DNA of 64,000 bases. Origin: Tricholoma matsutake. Its lineage: Eukaryota > Basidiomycota > Agaricomycetes > Agaricales > Tricholomataceae. Shown here piece after piece: positions 1 through 11,156 of the stretch. Numbering within the stretch: position 1 is the first letter of the stretch; each line of letters begins with the position of its first letter. A program made the translations under genes and the position numbers. The DNA is taken from the NCBI GenBank assembly GCA_026075535.2, contig AP026550.1, positions 496,001-560,000 on the forward strand, given 5' to 3'. The notes beneath the pieces are model-generated. The model searched no databases, was not told the origin of the DNA, and saw only the letters and a program-made list of their open reading frames with translations.

Positions 1-220
1 ATGTCCACTTACTGCTCTAGATACCATTGGGGTGGCTGTGCATGACAAAGCACACAGCTGCATATCAACATTGCCAGCTCATCATCCACCATCTTCACCA
101 CTCTCGATGATGATGCCACCTCCCTTCCACCGCCTCCCCTCCATCAACACCTGTCACCACCGCTCCTATGGCCACCACCACCTCATCTAATGCCGCCAAT
201 GGCCGCATTTGAACCACCTC

Positions 221-312
221 GGGCCCAAACGATGACAGATGTTGTTTGGGGCCCAGGTAATTTTTTTACTTTTTTTTTATTGAACTAACTAATATTTTCT
301 GTCCTTCTTTAG
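221..312 (+). other. Hairpin-intron module, copy 1
   Basis: The palindrome GGGCCCAAAC / GTTTGGGGCCC (221-254) ends in CAG, followed directly by an intron-like segment at 257-312 (56 nt). It has a GTAATT donor, an ACTAAC branch site and a CTTTAG acceptor, and the next exon begins GTTCTAAC. Read in frame, the palindrome encodes AQTMTDVVWGP, a peptide pattern shared by other copies. Splicing is inferred from consensus only. Confidence 0.6.
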
Positions 313-470
313 GTTCTAACTATATCATGACAACAAGACGACACCAAACGACAAATGAAGAACAACGAGCAAGCGACACACAACAGACGACAAACAACAA
401 ACAATGAACAATGAATGACAAACAAAGAAATGGAGAACAACGATGCAGAGAGGGAAGGCCATAAGGAAAT

Positions 471-572
471 GGGCCCAAATGACGTACATTGTTGTTTGGG
501 CCCCAGGAAATTTTTTTTTTGTTCGTTTCATTCTTTTTTGATTAATATTAGTTTTCTTTTGAATTTTTATAG
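471..572 (+). other. Hairpin-intron module, copy 2 (donor lost)
   Basis: Palindrome GGGCCCAAAT / GTTTGGGCCC at 471-503. The intron-like segment is 507-572, with an ATTAATATT branch-like site and a TTTATAG acceptor. The donor reads GAAATT instead of GTAATT, so this copy should not splice normally. The exon frame reads AQMTYIVVWAP. Confidence 0.5.
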
Positions 573-1240
573 TTTCTCATTGTATGATGCAACCCACCAC
601 TGCCACCGCACCCTCCACCACCGTGAGCAGCTGCTCGCAGGGTGGAAATGGGGAGCGACAATGAGTACCATGGAGACGGAGATGAGGAGCCACAAACAAC
701 AAGAGCAGTGGGGTGGCAAGGCCCAAAACAACAAGAGCAGCAGGGTGGCAAGACAAGGACGGGAGGACAATGGATGACCACAAAAACAACAGGACAGGGA
801 GGACAACGGATGACAAGCATGACCCAGCACCCAGCACCGCCGCTGCGAGCACCTGCTCACAGGGTGGAAGGAGGGGTGTGAGAATGGAGACAACCACGCA
901 ACGGCAACAGGACACCAGCACCAGGGAATGCAACACGGCCAGGACAGCAACAGAAAAGCCAGGACAACAAATGGGTGTGAGGATGGAGATGACCACACAA
1001 TGACAACAGGACACCAGCACCAGGGAATGCAACAGCGGGAGATGGCCAGGACAGCAACAATGACCAGGAAGGGCATGACCAGGAGCAGCACAGAAATGAC
1101 GCCCCCAGGAAGGGCACGACCAGGAGCAGCATGGAAACGATGCCCAGGATGGCAACAACGAGGACAGCGGCAATGAAGGCCCGGCACCCAGGACGATGGG
1201 GACAGGACAACAGGCATGACTCACCAGGCTGCCCCCACAT

Positions 1241-1583
1241 TTTGTGTGGGGTGGTTTTTTTCATTTTTTATTTATGGTGATACCTTCCCCCTTGCCTGTG
1301 TTTTACCTGGGTGAGGGGTTTTTCTTTCTTCTTCTTTATAATTGTAGTGCTCCCCTCGTGTTCGATGAACAAGTTTATTTTGTAGGTACTTTGTGAAATT
1401 CATGAAGTCCGAAGCACTTGAAACTTGTAAAATATCTCAAATTGACTTTCCATTATGGTATGACATTAGGGTACTGAGTCTCACTGGATTCCTGGTGAGT
1501 CCTGGTGAGTCCTGGTGAGTCCTACTGGATTCCTGGAGGATTCCTGGTCTTCCTAGTAGGACTACCAGAATTTCTCCAGGACT
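1241..1583. other. No gene seen; short 10-bp tandem repeat
   Basis: AT-rich spacer. At 1491-1520 the decamer CCTGGTGAGT is repeated three times in tandem, flanked by degenerate 'ggattcctgg' units up to about 1560. The chromovirus remnant starts abruptly just downstream, so this may mark its truncation point. Confidence 0.6.
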
Positions 1584-3567
1584 ATGTGGGGCAGTGTAAA
1601 GTTCAGTGACTATGCCCTAGCAGCTATCCTTTCAGTTTACACTGCGGATGGAGAAATCCATCCGGTCGCCTTCTATTCCCACTCCTTTAATCCTGCCAAA
1701 CTAAATTACAATACACACAACAAGGAACTTCTGGCTATCTTCGAAGCTTTCAAGCGTTGGCAGCAATATTTCGAGGGTTCTGCAAACCCGATCAATGTGG
1801 TCACAGACCACAAAAATCTGGAGTACTTCAGCACTACTAAATTGCTCACCAGCCATCAAGCCAGATGGTCTGAGTACCTCTCACAGTTCAATCTCATTAT
1901 CCACTTTTGCCCCAGAAAATTAGGGGCCCAACCCAGACATGCTCACAAGACGTTGGGACATCTACCGCAAAGGGGGAAATAGTGACTTCGCCTCCGTAAA
2001 CCCGACCAACTTCCAACCTGTATTCACACAGGAACAACTCACCTCTTCCCTTTGTGCCACCTACCTTGCAACACCTATCCTTTGACAAGCAGTAATCATG
2101 GATGTTGAGAAACTTCACCACGACATCCACACCTCCTTACCCCTTGACCCCCTATCATCCACACCCCTCCCAACACCTGTCGACCCCAACTGGACCATAG
2201 AAGAGGCAGGTCTTCTCCACCACTTCGACCAGATTTATGTTCCAGACGTCGCAGATCTCCGCCTCAAGGTCCTTCAGTACAAACACAATCATATCCTCTC
2301 TGGCCACTTCGGATAGAACAAAACCCAGCAGCTTGTCCATCAGGAATATGTCTGGCCAAACCTCTGCACCTTCATGCAGGAATTCTGCAAATCCTGTACC
2401 ACTTGCAAACAATCCAAATTGCCTCGACACAAACACTATGGGTTCCTAAAGCAACTTCTGGTCCCAGAATGACCTTGGAACTCAATCTCCATGGATTTCA
2501 TTGAGCAACTACCCGACTCCAATGGCCACACCACTATCCTGGTCATTGTTGACCACCTCACCAAACAAGGCATCTTCATCCCAACTGTCAATGAAATCAC
2601 AGCCCAAGAATTAGCCAACCTGTTTGTCCTCCACGTCTTCTCCAAGCATGGTGTCCTGTTGCATGTCACTTGCGACTGGGAATCCGAGTTCGTCTCCCAT
2701 TTCTTCTGCTCCCTCAAAAAAGCACTCGACATGCAGATCCACTTCACTTCCAATTATCACCCGCAAGGTGATGGTCAGACGGAATGATTTAATCAGACCT
2801 TGGACCAGTACCTCTGGATCTTCTGCAACTATCAGCAGGATGACTGGTCTCACCTCTTACCCTTGGGCGAATTTGCCTACAACAATGCTCCCTCTGCCTC
2901 TACAGGCATATCCCCTTTCTTCACCAACAAAGGCTACCACCGGAACATTTCTGTCTTCCCCGAATGCAACTTAGCCTCACAGCACGCCTGTGAGTTTGTC
3001 GTCGACTTAGACGACCTTCATCAGGAGCTTCGGAAACAGCTTGCAGCTGCTCAAGAGCGTTATCAAGGCCCTGCAGACAAACATTGGGCACCCGCACCCG
3101 ACTTCAACATTGGTGACTCTGCCTATGTCACTGCGGAAAATATCTGCACCACTTGTCCCTCCAAGAAACTTTCCGAAAAGAACCATGGTCCCTTTGAAAT
3201 CATTGCCTGCCCAGGTACTCACTCAGTTACCCTGTGGCTTCCAGACCATATGTGGGCCATCCACCCTGTTTTCCATGTCTCCCAACTAGAAAAACACTTC
3301 CCAAACACAATTCCAAATCGAGCACAACCTCCACCTCCTCCGATCACTATTGATGACAAGCTCGAGTATGAGATCACTGAAGTCCTCGACTCCAAGGTCG
3401 ACAATTGACATCACTGCAAGATTCTCTACCTTGTCCGATGGGAAGGTTACCAGGGAACTGATGAAGAAACCTCCTGGCTACCTGTTATGGAACTTGACCA
3501 TGCCCAAGAACTCCTCACAGATTTTCACACCAGCTACCTGCAGAAACCTGGTCCATTACCCGCTTAA
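1584..3567 (+). pseudogene. Decayed Ty3/gypsy chromovirus pol: RNase H, integrase, chromodomain
   Basis: 3' half of a retrotransposon pol. 1584-1910 encodes an RNase H domain (SDYALAAILS, VAFYSHSF, TDHKNLEYF). A one-base insertion near 1935 shifts the frame. From there the frame of 2098 runs to TAA at 3565 and covers the integrase zinc-binding region (HNHILSGHFG, CKSCTTCKQ), the catalytic core (MDFIEQLPDSNG, YHPQGDGQTE) and a C-terminal chromodomain (YLVRWEGYQG). In-frame stops at 2314, 2472, 2785 and 3406 interrupt it. Most sit where CGA would be expected; the one at 2314 is TAG in place of CAG. Gag, protease and reverse transcriptase are absent, so the element is 5'-truncated and immobile by itself. 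Confidence 0.9.
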
Positions 3568-3624
3568 AGTCCATTCACGTTATTCATTCACTCAGCTAGA
3601 ACTCAGAAACAAATTTATTGCAGA

Positions 3625-3796
3625 AATTTAACCAACTTCCTTATTTGGACTCAAACACTCATGTGCCTTGTAGGCTTGGCACTAAGGGGGAAATACTGTC
3701 AAGAACTGTTCCTTGCCCTATCAGAACCCGCATCCATCCACCCCTTTTTCACACATCTAACCTGACATTCATCTACTCCTCCTGCTCTGAGAAGGA
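3625..3796 (+). repeat. First copy of a duplicated 3' element end (polypurine tract plus LTR start)
   Basis: About 170 bp here, ending in the tract ACTAAGGGGGAAATAC and the LTR start TGTCAAGAA at 3697, are repeated directly at 4262-4440 with scattered differences. The first copy breaks off about 100 bp into the LTR, where an antisense coiled-coil ORF intervenes. This could be a local rearrangement or an insertion between two element ends. Confidence 0.7.
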
Positions 3797-4250
3797 AAAC
3801 AAGAATGCACCTTTTGCAGGGCAATGCCGCCTGTACCCACACCGGACCCTCCAACTCCTCTGACCCAACTCGCACCTTTGACTTGGCGACTTTCTTTTTC
3901 TTCAGGGACTTGCTCCCCTTGGCCTCATCCTCCAAACCCATGGCTGCAGCCGCCTGCTTCTTCACTGCTCATTGTGTGGCTGCTGCCTCCTTCTTCTGTG
4001 CCTCTGCCTGGCACACCTCCTCTGCCTTTGCAGCCTCCTCTGCTGCCTTTTGCGCCTCCTGTGCCCTGCATTCCTCCTCCCTTGCTGCTTCCTCCAGCTC
4101 CTTCATCTCCCTTTCCATCCACTCCTTCATCGCCTGCTCCCTCTGTTCATGTTGGGCCCTCATCGTGGCCAATTTGATTTGCATGGAGACTGCTGGGGGG
4201 GACATATTTGATAGGTGATGGGGGTAGGAAAGAACATGAAAATTTTTCAA
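3699..4250 (-). pseudogene. Unidentified coiled-coil protein fragment between duplicated element ends
   Basis: A minus-strand frame, open apart from one TGA at 3969-3971 (in a CGA-like context), encodes a lysine/glutamate/alanine-rich coiled coil. It contains MRAQHEQREQAMKEWMERE near the start, then alternating EEA/KAAEEAAKAEE heptads, a basic patch (KSLKKKKVAKSKVRVG) and a cysteine-containing tail (LPCKRCILVF). I do not recognise a family; the basic-then-cysteine layout resembles many basidiomycete hypothetical proteins. It lies exactly between the two copies of the chromovirus 3' end. Its tail overlaps the first partial LTR, so it may be captured sequence or an antisense ORF belonging to the retroelement. 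Confidence 0.45.
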
Positions 4251-4340
4251 CCAACTACCACATTTGGAAATTCAACCAACTTCCTTATTCAGACTCAAAC
4301 ACTCATGTGCCTCATAGGCTTGGCACTAAGGGGGAAATAC

Positions 4341-5022
4341 TGTCAAGAATTGTTCCTTGCCCGATCGGAACCCACATACATCTGACCCTTTTCCACACTT
4401 CAAACCTGACATTTGTCTACTCCTCCCGCTTTCGTTCCTGACCACCTTTCACTGCCAACACTGCTGTGCACCAGGCTGCCTTGTACATCATCTACGGCTG
4501 CCTTCCCAAGGCTGCCGTCTCTATTGCAAATTTGACTACAGATTCCTGTGCGGCTCCCACTAGGTAATTTATCTACGCAGTTGAGACACTGCTGCAGTCT
4601 TCATTTCTGTTCCACCTTTATTCCAGACTACAGTATTTAAGCTTAGTTAGTTTCACCTTGTATTCCCCAGTTTGTATATTGACATAGACTCGACTATAAC
4701 CTGCCAATCTAAATCTCCTTCTACTCCTACCTCAGTTCTCTAAGAGCCTGAACTCCTTTTGACTCGACCTCTAGTCTCCCTCTGAAGTTCTAATCTCATC
4801 TGAACTTAACCCAAGTCCCTCCATACTCCTTCCTGCATTTACCCGCACTTCCCTGCTTCTACCTCCAAACCTTCGTCTTGAAATTAGGACACCAGACGAG
4901 GTGAAGGGCACAGCTTCTTACAAGCTGAAGCCAAGTCCTTTCCATTTTCCCCTCCGCAGAATCTGCCATGACCTGACAACCTTCCACTATCAACACCCGC
5001 AGGGTCCAATCAGATTCTGACA
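4341..5022 (+). repeat. 3' LTR of the decayed chromovirus
   Basis: It starts TGTCAAGAAT directly after the polypurine-like AAGGGGGAAATAC and probably ends CAGATTCTGACA, giving TGTCA/TGACA inverted ends and about 682 bp. A second copy of its first 400 bp lies at 32810-33211, which confirms it as a repeated LTR. A TTTAAGC box and the CTTGTATTCCCCAG region are conserved between the two. The 3' boundary is inferred from the terminal inverted repeat only. Confidence 0.75.
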
Positions 5023-5346
5023 TACCTTCTAGGATCATTTCTTAACATTTACACACAGAACAACACACTTAACCACTGATCTACCAAGTCTTTATTCCTA
5101 CCTACATTTAATACCATTATTACCCTTTAATACCATTATTACCCAATTAAGGGCATAGTAACCATAGCCGCATGCATTGCATGACATGTGACACATGACT
5201 GCCAGCTCACAACCACCACCACCATTGTCAATGCTGCCTCCTCCTCCTCTCCACTTTACCACCACCACTGTGTGCACACCCACCACCAGCAATCCCATGC
5301 CCACTCCCACCATCACCACCACCCTCAAACAAGCTGACTGGACGGA
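5023..5346 (+). repeat. 5' part of a dispersed low-complexity repeat copy, split by the LTR element
   Basis: CCACCA-rich sequence whose start (GACTGCCAGCTCACAACCACC) resembles 75-110. It continues across the LTR element at 26457, because the flanks share the acgga/atgga duplication. With the element removed it leads into the hairpin-intron module at 26468. No independent gene is supported. Confidence 0.6.
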
Positions 5347-5547
5347 TGTTGTGAGTCGGGGGGGTCCCTTTACTTAAGGGTCACACAACACTAAACACAA
5401 ATAACTGGTATTGTGTAAGGGTCTATGATGGTAGTAAAAAAATTCTAGATAGGTAGTAGGACTCACGCTTATGTAGGCGCAAGTCAAAGGCAATAACATG
5501 TAGATTAAACAACTATATACATTGGGGCATTGCCCCGGATCACCACA
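5347..5547 (-). repeat. 3' LTR of the outer chromovirus
   Basis: 201 bp, TG...CA ended, nearly identical to 26256-26456. It contains TTACTTAAGGG near the start and GGGGCATTGCCCC, a perfect 13-nt palindrome, near the end. Differences from the other copy are few and mostly C/T or A/G (for example CACACAACA versus CACACGACA). Confidence 0.93.
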
Positions 5548-8117
5548 CCCTCCCCCTTAGGCTCCGTCCAACAGAGAAGCATTTTTTGTTGAAGAAAAAC
5601 AAGATGATCCAACTGGTTGTCGGATCGTCTAGATCAGTTCACTCGTTGAGGTTTGATGGGGAACCAGCTATGTCGCTGTCTAGCAACATAGGTGCATCAT
5701 CCAAAGGAAGGGAGATGGGCCATTCATACTCAAGAACGACCAGAGTGGCAGGATGAGGGGCCGTCTCGTTGTCCGACGGCAGCAAGGGGACTTGGGAGAT
5801 AGGAGTCTCTGAGGGGTTACCCAGTGCCGATGTTTCGACTGACTGATCCCCTTCTAGGGGACCAGTGTTGCGGCGGTCAGCTTCCGTGATGGGGTGGTCG
5901 TCATTGGATTTGGAGATGGAGTCCGTGCACTCACTTTCTTCGCCTCCTCTTTTCTGTTGCGTGGTTCGGGCAAAGGTTCAGAAATGATTGTCGGATGTGG
6001 CTCCTCCGAACCCTCTTGGAGGAATGCCTGATGTGACCTGACATTGGATTTTAATGGCCTTCTTTTGGGCCCGAGATGCTTTGATGGTGAATGGGAAACC
6101 TTCCCATCCACCCATTGGGTTGGTCTAAAGGGGCGGGTTCCCTTGCAGAGGATCAAAAGTCGGAGCTGTGGTCTACAGACTGGCCACAGCTGGTATTTGG
6201 GTGTCCACATGGGAAGGACCTGCGTGCATTGATTCCCACAATTCTCCAAGGTACCCAGGAGAGATCGGGTAGGAGCTGGCACCTTCAGCAAGGGGTCTTG
6301 CTGGACGGATGGGGGCTGCTCCCCTCCTGGGGGCGGTAGAGTCACGATTCCTCCTCTGGCGGGGTACACGGAGGGCAATGTCGCTGGCAGTGGGGATCTA
6401 CCAGCGGGGTTCGGTCATCAGGGGAGCATCCCCTGGGATGTTGTTAGGCAATTGCCTCAGACAATTCAAGATGTCTGAGGTGGCGGCAGGCTCCTCTGGC
6501 TGCTGGGAGGTGGAGTTCGCCGTCGCTGTGAGCCAGCCAACAGTGTAGTGGTGTGCTTCTCGGACCTCTTGGTCTGAGACTCCCATATCCGCGAGGTGCC
6601 TTGCGACTTCCTCGATGGTGGTGTTGTCTGAGAGGTTCGATATGGGTTGTCAACGGCGTGTCTCTAGCATGAGGAGCCCGTGTCTCTCATGCGTCTGGCG
6701 GTACAGGCCAGGCATGGAAAAGACCTCCATCAATCTGATGTAAAGTCCGAACTTTTGCCTCTGGGTGAGCCCAGAGGGAACTTGCTGACATGTCAGGAGT
6801 TGTCCCCTGACGTGGGGAAGGGAGACCTGCTGATGGTCCAACATGGTACTGGGCGAGTTCTGCCACTGGTACAGGTGTCAGTGCATGAACTGCACCCAAC
6901 GTTCGGGGGTGTCGGTGAGGCCTGGTTGTTCCAGGCAATTGGGATCCTTGAGTCGGTGTATTCCTCACGCTGACTGTTGGTCTTCAGGAAGCCAGCTGGG
7001 GAGTCTCCAGCTGGTGAGGACATGGTTCATCAGTGGGCTTCTAGCCCCTGGTGCGGTCTCGTTGACGTAGTGCACATACTTGCGCACTCATTGCAACATC
7101 TGGTAGTTGCTGGCGATGTGCGCCGACTGAGCCCAGGTATCAAATTCCCCAGCATTCTGAGGGATGGCAGAGGGGATCAACCCTGGCGGCAGAGGCGCAG
7201 GTTCGCTGACCTGGGAGGTCCTGGTACCGAAGCCTGGTACTTCAGTGGTGGTAGTTTGGGAAGAGGCAGGTAAGCCTCTTTCATCCGCCAGAATCGATGT
7301 GGCGAGGTGCAGGGGGTGGAGCTACAGGCTGGGCAGCTGCAGGAGCAGGGTTGTAAGGTGCTGGCTGGGCAGCCGCACTGGCATAGTTATTTCCCTGAGG
7401 TCTCTCAGGGGAACGGGATGACTTGCGCATCTGTGCTTTCTTGTATTGACAACTGTTGTCTCAATTGTCTAACTGGAGCTGCAGGTGCCTTATCTGGCCC
7501 CTGAGCTTGTTGATATCATCCTCATACTGATTGTAATGATGATTGGCTCTGGAGATTTCTCCAGCCACAATGTCCAAGTCTCGACGCTCCTTTGCATCGA
7601 GATATCCAATCTCCTGGTCAAACATGTGGTTGTACATGTGCAGAGCATATTCCTTGCATATCTTGCAAGGGTTCCTATGGACGAGGTTCCCTTGCCCATC
7701 CACTCCCCAAGACTCTGCAGTGCTGGAGCTCGTGCCCACACCGTCTCGTCTCTGGTGAGATTCCCGAGCTGTGCGACGGTTGGCACGGCTCCGTTCCTCT
7801 AGTTTGCCAGGGGATGGCAAATGACTCCATTCTTCGTGTTCCTCTTCACTCGAGCTGGGTGGCTCGGGCCTTCTCCTCTTCTCCTTCCCCCTTTGAGACC
7901 GAGCCGGGGGCTCGGTCTCACTTTTCTCTCACAGTCAGTCATGTCTATTGTCCCCCATGGGGTTGTCGTCGTCTTGCGGGGTCACCATGGTTGTTACCAA
8001 GCGATGAGGAAAAAAAGATTTGGGCTCTGCTGTTTCAACTGTATAGTGGCGGAGTTTCAATTCGGAGTAGCACACATCACATGTCCAACGTGACGTAGAA
8101 ACTTCTAAGTTAGGTTT
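5548..8117 (-). other. Extra 3' region of the outer chromovirus (env position)
   Basis: 2.57 kb lie between the end of the chromodomain and the 3' LTR, on the same element and apparently coding on the minus strand. One stretch is a plausible ORF (see 7461-7820). The rest has several proline-rich open stretches, such as 5854-6378, that I cannot assign and that are interrupted by stops. Typical chromoviruses put the LTR close behind the chromodomain, so this region is additional. No transmembrane segments typical of an envelope protein are evident. Confidence 0.5.
7461..7820 (-). CDS. Unidentified coiled-coil ORF downstream of pol in the outer chromovirus
   Basis: 119 aa. An arginine-rich start (EERSRANRRTARESHQRR) precedes a CKICKEYALHMYNHMFD segment and then a charged helical stretch with heptad spacing (YEDDINKLRGQIRHLQLQL), probably a coiled coil. 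It lies 3' of the integrase/chromodomain and inside the same LTR pair, in the position where some retroelements carry a third gene. The N-terminus could lie further upstream, since the frame upstream is also proline/arginine-rich. I do not recognise the family and assign no function. It could be a fragment of a larger third ORF. Confidence 0.4.
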   Translation of the reverse strand: MPSPGKLEERSRANRRTARESHQRRDGVGTSSSTAESWGVDGQGNLVHRNPCKICKEYALHMYNHMFDQEIGYLDAKERRDLDIVAGEISRANHHYNQYEDDINKLRGQIRHLQLQLDN

Positions 8118-10562
8118 CTATCTTTGATGATGTGCAGTACTCGCTGCGCGTCTTGACAGATGTTGCCAATCCCTGGCCCCCATGAGGGCCAGGTATGCAT
8201 CCATAGCTGCAAGCTCGTTGCAGTTAGACAGAGGTTCCCAAGTGGTGTCGCCTAGACTCCACTTGACTTTGAACTCAATATTACGGCCCTTCCATCTATG
8301 GGCCATGATATCCTCAACAAACCATTCGGCGTCATCTGGGGCACCAAAGTCATATGGGTCAGGATAACGCCTGTTGGGAAACAGAGCATCATCATTGGCC
8401 TGGTGAGGCCGTAACAGGCTCACATGGAAACGCTGGTGCAAGCGCCGGCATTTCAGTTCGGCTGGTAGCTCCAATTCGTAATTGTAGCTCTCGGGGCATG
8501 CACATAGGACCTTGTAAGGACCTATGTACTTGGGAAGAAATTTGCTGGTGCAGCCTTTGGGCATCGCCAGGTTCTTTGTAGACAGGTAGACAAGTTCTCC
8601 CTGTCTAATGTCAAGTTCACCACGCCGATGCTTATTGGCGTGCTGACGCTGAAATACCCTTTCAGCAATGATACTGTCATGTGCAACTGCCATATTGCAC
8701 AGTGCATTCATGGCAAATGTGCGCACCCCTGGAGGGATGCACTCGGTTACCGGTAATTCATGCATCATATGAGGCATGAATCCATAGTTAATCTCGAACA
8801 GGGCCATCCCCGTTGCTCTATTGATTGTAGAGTTAATGGCGAACTCTACCAGTGTGAGCCACTTCACCCAATCTTTCTGATTGGATGCTATGAAGGCTCA
8901 GAGAATCTGAGCGATTGACCGATTCGCGCGTTTGGTAATTCCATCCGTTTGAGGGTGGAACGAGGTGGACATCAGAATCTTGATGTTCAAGATTCTGTGT
9001 ATTTCACACCACCATTTGGACGTGAACTTGGAGTCTCGATCGCACACAATTGAGCTTGGGAGTCCATGTAAATGCACAATCTCCTTCACAAATATTGGAG
9101 ACAGCTGGGAGGCCGTAGTCATCATGTTCACTGGAACCAGGTGGACCATAGATGACAGGTGGCAGATGATTACCCAAAGGTAATCAAAACCATCGGACTC
9201 TGGGAAGGGTCCAATAAAGTCCATGCCGATGGACTCCCATGGTCTCATGGGAGTGGGCAGGGAGTGCAATTTGCCCCTGGGTGGTCTGTATTCACCTTTC
9301 GATCGAATACAGTGCTCGCAGGAGTCGCAGTACCTCTCGACTTCATACTGAAGTCGAGGCCACCAATACCAACATCGGATATACTCTGACATCTTCAGTG
9401 GACTGAAATGCCCCACGATCGAGTGGGCTTGTTGTATGATACAACCATGCAAGGTCATACCCTTGGATGTTGAGGTAGGAACACAGAGCACATCCTCACC
9501 GCCTATGTTCTTCATCCAGATGAAGTTGTCCCGGATTTGGAATCCGGGGTGATCCTCAGGCTTCTCGAGGATCTTCTTGAACAGCTTGTTGTCGACGTAT
9601 CCGTTCTGGATATCGTCGTTCAGAGGTTCCTGCTCTGACATATGGACATGAAGATCAGGCCCCTTAGCCTGAGACTTGAAGATCCTGGGGTCATCCCCAG
9701 GATTATCCTGAGCAGAAGCCTCCTCTTCATTATCTCTGGATGCCACAGCCAGGTTGGCTGTGATTGTCTCCTGCTCTTCGATTCGTTCTCGAAGAGCTTT
9801 CAGCTGTTCCCCTACTCGTTTCTGCTGTGCAGCTGTGGAATGAGTTTTGATTGTTTGATTCTTGATCTTGAGGAGCTGATCCCACGGGAGGTCCTCGTGG
9901 TTGGGATCCAATCTTACGTCTGCGAAGACGTAGTGCTGGACCAGTGGGGCATCTTCCCAAGAGTCAAACTGGTAGTAGCGGGACAGAGCGTCCGCTACTT
10001 TATTCAATTTTCCTTTGATATATCGAATATCAAAGTCGAAACGCAATAGATATTCCATCCATCGCGTCTGCCTCGCCGACAGCCGGTGTTGCGTCTGGAA
10101 GAATTCCAATGCCTGGTGATCGGTAATGACATGAATGCATCTACTGATCAGCTTGTCCTCCCATTTGAGGAGGGCCTCTAGTATGGCAATGGTTTCATGC
10201 TCAAAGGTACAGTAGTTCCTTTGAGCATCGGAAAACTTCTTGGACAGGAAACCTGCAGGGCAGCAATTCTGCCATTCGGGGCCCTGTCCGTACATCGCTC
10301 CAATCCCAAAGACTGAAACATCGCAGATCACCCAGATCGGCTCAGATGACTCTGGTTCAATCGGTTTCAGCACGGGGGTCATGCAGCAGATATCCTTGAT
10401 CATCTGGAAACAGTGATCGTGCAATGGACGCCACTGAAAGGCCTGTCCGTTCCTAGTCATCGTGGAGAGCAGACTAGTGTATGCACTGATATCTGGCAGA
10501 AAATGTGCCAGATATTGCATGAGTCCCAGGAAGCGCTGGACTTCGAGATAATTACGAGGTGT
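8118..10562 (-). pseudogene. Outer chromovirus pol, 3' segment: RNase H, integrase, chromodomain
   Basis: One frame, open apart from a TGA at 8898 (QIL*AFIASNQ, CGA expected). In order it encodes the end of the reverse transcriptase (MQYLAHFLPDISAYTS), RNase H (FLSKKFSDAQRNYCTFEHE, TDHQALEFFQ), and a charged linker. The integrase follows with its HHCC zinc region (HSIVGHFSPLKMSEYI, CDSCEHCIRSKG) and catalytic core (MDFIGPFPESDG, VCDRDSKFTSKWW, FHPQTDGITKRANRS). It ends with a chromodomain (WFVEDIMAHRWKGRNIEF, TTWEPLSN). The D, D and E-equivalent positions are partly altered (TKRANRS in place of the usual ERANRS). The upstream part of the same frame continues at 16612 after the inserted LTR element. 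Confidence 0.92.
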
Positions 10563-10565
10563 CTT

Positions 10566-10990
10566 TGTAAGGGGACTAGGGGGGTGCCCTGTGTGTTTTT
10601 CCTATTTTTTATGTTCGTCCCATATTTTTCCCCACCTCATTTCCTTCTATTCTTCATTTTCTATGATTTTTCCGGATTTTATTACTAATTTTCCCTTGCT
10701 ATCATGTTTGTATATGTTGACACTTTTATATTTAGAGGCGGAGTACCCCTTCCAACACATACCCCTTGGTATGATGTCATTCGGCGGCCTTGATCCGCCT
10801 ATCTCCGCCTTTTCTATTTTTAGGTTATATTTGATTTTTGTCGTCTTCACATATACTGGGCATCAGCAAGGGGATCCTTAGAGTTTTCTCTTCGGATTTC
10901 CCTTTGCTAGGTGCACCCCCAATCCCTGTATTATGTAGTATAATTTTAACTTCGGATTTCCCTTTGCTAGAGGCTTAGGTTGCCCTTATA
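10566..10990 (+). repeat. 5' LTR of the inner chromovirus
   Basis: 425 bp starting TGTAAGGGGACTAGG. It contains TTTTATATTTAGAGG as a possible promoter region and two direct copies of TTCGGATTTCCCTTTGCTAG near the 3' end. It is almost identical to 16182-16606. Confidence 0.94.
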
Positions 10991-11156
10991 GTAGAAAACT
11001 CTCCCCTAAGGCCCGAAAATCGCGAACGCGCTGCCCAAGATAGGCAGGTACGGACTGGACGACACTTCCCAAAGCTCCACACAGTCCCTACACACCATTC
11101 CAGATACTCTCGCCTTTATTACGCCGCCATTTTCGCCAAACGCGCTCCCTAGCGAC

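Larger units (their letters stand above)
1..1240 (+). repeat. Low-complexity intron-bearing dispersed repeat, copy 1
   Basis: GC-rich, proline/threonine/glutamine-codon-like sequence with no family I recognise. It holds two of the window's recurring modules, each a GGGCCCAAAY...RTTTGGGCCC palindrome followed by an intron-like segment (221-312 and 471-572). It also holds the second recurring palindrome, GTGAGCAGCTGCTCGCAG, at 623-640, and a weaker version near 850. Long open frames on both strands overlap here, but they come from biased composition and none is a clear gene. The opening 60-220 stretch resembles 5195-5340, the 5' part of another copy. Related sequence recurs at 26457-27160, 27900-28570, 34700-35790, 36190-36410, 37080-37335, 59980-60640 and 63700-63960. 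Confidence 0.7.

Noticed and set aside
567..1264. Overlapping long open frames on both strands in the GC-rich repeat
   Set aside because: Three frames are open at once, the sequence is low in complexity, and no conserved domain is seen; composition explains them.
5854..6378. Real protein gene of 174 codons on the minus strand
   Set aside because: Proline/arginine-rich, no recognisable domain, neighbouring frames also open; kept only as part of the extra 3' region of the retroelement.
10591..10881. Open frame inside the inner LTR, repeated at 16207-16497
   Set aside because: It is repeated only because the LTR is repeated; the sequence is hydrophobic by chance and no family is recognised.
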